7,596 nt of DNA from Gammaproteobacteria bacterium UBA7310 (lineage in GTDB: Bacteria > Pseudomonadota > Gammaproteobacteria > Pseudomonadales > Ketobacteraceae): positions 2,712-10,307 of the forward strand of contig DKQK01000066.1 of assembly GCA_002471665.1 (NCBI GenBank), written 5' to 3'. Numbering within the stretch: the first letter of the stretch is position 1; each line of letters starts with the position of its first letter. Both the position numbers and the translations under genes were made by a program. Below, in pieces: positions 6,447 through 7,596 of this stretch. A model generated the notes under the pieces. That model saw only the letters and a program-made list of their open reading frames with translations. It did no database searches and had not been told where the DNA came from.

Positions 6447-7596
6447 ATGTTAAGTATTTTACGTAAAGTACGGGATCGCCTGGACCAAATCGGCGCTGAA
6501 CCCGATCCGGTGTATGACGAAGCCAAACCCACCTGGGAGAAGCGCCCGGGTGAGCAGAATTACGCCAAACTTTTTGATCCCCAGGTGGCCGATACCAACC
6601 GCTATGGCCGCAAAATTGATCTGCTGGAACTCAGTGGTGGTTGCGCGCCGGAAGGCCAATCCCTGCTGATCAACCAGAACCCGGCGGTGGGCGACAACCC
6701 CAACCGGTACAAGCAGCACGGTTTTCATTTTACCGCCGACAACTGCATCGGCTGCCATGCCTGTGAAGCGGCCTGCAGCGAAAAGAACGGCAATCCGGCC
6801 CACATCAGCTTCCGTTCCGTGGGCTATGTGGAAGGGGGCACCTACCCCGACTACAAGCGCATGAACATCTCCATGGCCTGTAACCATTGCGATGATCCGG
6901 TGTGCCTGAAAGGCTGCCCCACTCGGGCTTACACCAAGCACGCAGAATACGGCGCCGTGCTGCAGGATCCGGACACCTGCTTTGGCTGTGGCTACTGCAC
7001 CTGGGTATGCCCCTACAATGCACCGCAACTGGACCCCATTCAGGGCCAGGTGTCCAAGTGCAATATGTGTGTAGACCGCTTGGAAGAGGGTTTGAAACCC
7101 GCCTGTGTATCCGCCTGCCTGGGTAACGCGCTGAACTTTGGTGTGATCGAAAACACCCCGGAAAACCGCGAGCAGGTGCTGCCGCAGATTCCCGGATTCC
7201 CCGATCCCAACATCACTAACCCCAACATTCGCTTCCAGCAGACCAAATCCATGCCCAACGAAGTCACCCGCACGGATTCCATGCCGGTGAAATACGCCAA
7301 GGGTGATGATGGGCAGTTCCGCTCGGTGGTGGATGAGAAAGAAGGCAAAGACACCCACTGGAACCTGGGCCGGTTGAGCTCGCGGGAGAACCCGCTGGTG
7401 ATCTTCACCCTGGCCACCCAGGCGGTGATCGGTGCCTTTATCACCGTACTGCTGGCGCCCTATATCGGGCTGGACAGCATCGCCGCCATCGAAAGCAGCG
7501 TGCTGTACATCCCCATGCTGGCAGTGTTTATGGGGCTGCAGATGTGGGGGCTGGTACTGTCCACTATGCACCTGGGCAAGCCCATGCGCTTTTATC
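6447..7596 (+). CDS. DmsB-DmsC fusion: four-cluster ferredoxin joined to a quinone-linked membrane anchor (3' end outside window)
   Basis: The frame is open from an ATG with a strong GAGGAGAGG site to the window edge, giving 383 residues so far. Sixteen cysteines in four groups bind four [4Fe-4S] clusters as in DmsB: C100/103/106/110, C145/148/153/157, C178/181/184/188 and C205/208/220/224. After a linker (about 225-315), two membrane helices (about 316-339 and 352-373) and the motif HLGKPMRFY (375-383) mark the start of a DmsC-type anchor, which in E. coli is a separate protein with eight helices; about six helices should lie beyond the window. About 99 residues precede the first cluster, far more than in DmsB, and include a lone C66. 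There is no Tat signal, so the ferredoxin part should be cytoplasmic. It begins 51 bases after the catalytic subunit gene and should carry electrons between that subunit and membrane quinone. Confidence 0.88.
   Translation, partial: MLSILRKVRDRLDQIGAEPDPVYDEAKPTWEKRPGEQNYAKLFDPQVADTNRYGRKIDLLELSGGCAPEGQSLLINQNPAVGDNPNRYKQHGFHFTADNCIGCHACEAACSEKNGNPAHISFRSVGYVEGGTYPDYKRMNISMACNHCDDPVCLKGCPTRAYTKHAEYGAVLQDPDTCFGCGYCTWVCPYNAPQLDPIQGQVSKCNMCVDRLEEGLKPACVSACLGNALNFGVIENTPENREQVLPQIPGFPDPNITNPNIRFQQTKSMPNEVTRTDSMPVKYAKGDDGQFRSVVDEKEGKDTHWNLGRLSSRENPLVIFTLATQAVIGAFITVLLAPYIGLDSIAAIESSVLYIPMLAVFMGLQMWGLVLSTMHLGKPMRFY

Noticed and set aside
6459..7571. A 370-codon open frame on the - strand
   Set aside because: It is antisense to the DmsB-DmsC fusion, whose sixteen cluster cysteines prove the + strand is coding.

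Overview
The window looks like a piece of a gammaproteobacterial chromosome, probably from the marine/Pseudomonas-like side of the class (Marinobacter, Alcanivorax, Hahella or Pseudomonas relatives). The reasons are a LapG-LapD pair followed by a DUF2333 protein, moderately GC-rich coding DNA with matching codon use in every gene, and clear Shine-Dalgarno sequences. This placement is inference from gene content; no marker gene fixes the genus. All five genes are on the + strand and no mobile element, RNA gene or CRISPR array is visible.

Block 1 (about 1-3876) is a biofilm/adhesin-control module. lapG (93-734) encodes a secreted, calcium-dependent cysteine protease of the bacterial transglutaminase-like family. 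lapD (813-2786) encodes its inner-membrane c-di-GMP receptor, with a periplasmic output domain, HAMP, and degenerate GGDEF and EAL domains. By analogy with Pseudomonas fluorescens, LapD bound to c-di-GMP sequesters LapG. When c-di-GMP falls, LapG is released and cuts a large RTX adhesin from the cell surface. The adhesin and its type I secretion system are not in the window. A DUF2333 single-pass membrane protein of unknown function (2872-3876) follows 85 bases later. All three genes use non-ATG starts (GTG, GTG, TTG).

A 314-base intergenic region (3877-4190) separates the blocks. It holds a GC-rich dyad, a long G-free pyrimidine-rich tract that could serve Rho-dependent termination, a sequence close to a sigma-54 -24/-12 promoter, and five copies of TTTGGT/ACCAAA just upstream of the next gene.

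Block 2 (4191 to the window end) encodes a membrane-bound molybdenum enzyme. The catalytic subunit (4191-6395) is a Mo-bis-MGD oxidoreductase with one N-terminal [4Fe-4S] cluster and a Cys-Met molybdenum-site motif of the nitrate reductase (NapA/NasA/NarB) type. It has no Tat signal. The next gene (6447 to beyond 7596) joins a DmsB-like four-cluster ferredoxin to a DmsC-like membrane anchor in one polypeptide, also without a Tat signal. The predicted complex faces the cytoplasm and exchanges electrons with the quinone pool. Its substrate cannot be read from the sequence: nitrate is the best guess, while formate, sulfite or another oxyanion remain possible. This pairing of a NasA-like catalytic subunit with a DmsBC fusion is the most unusual content of the window.
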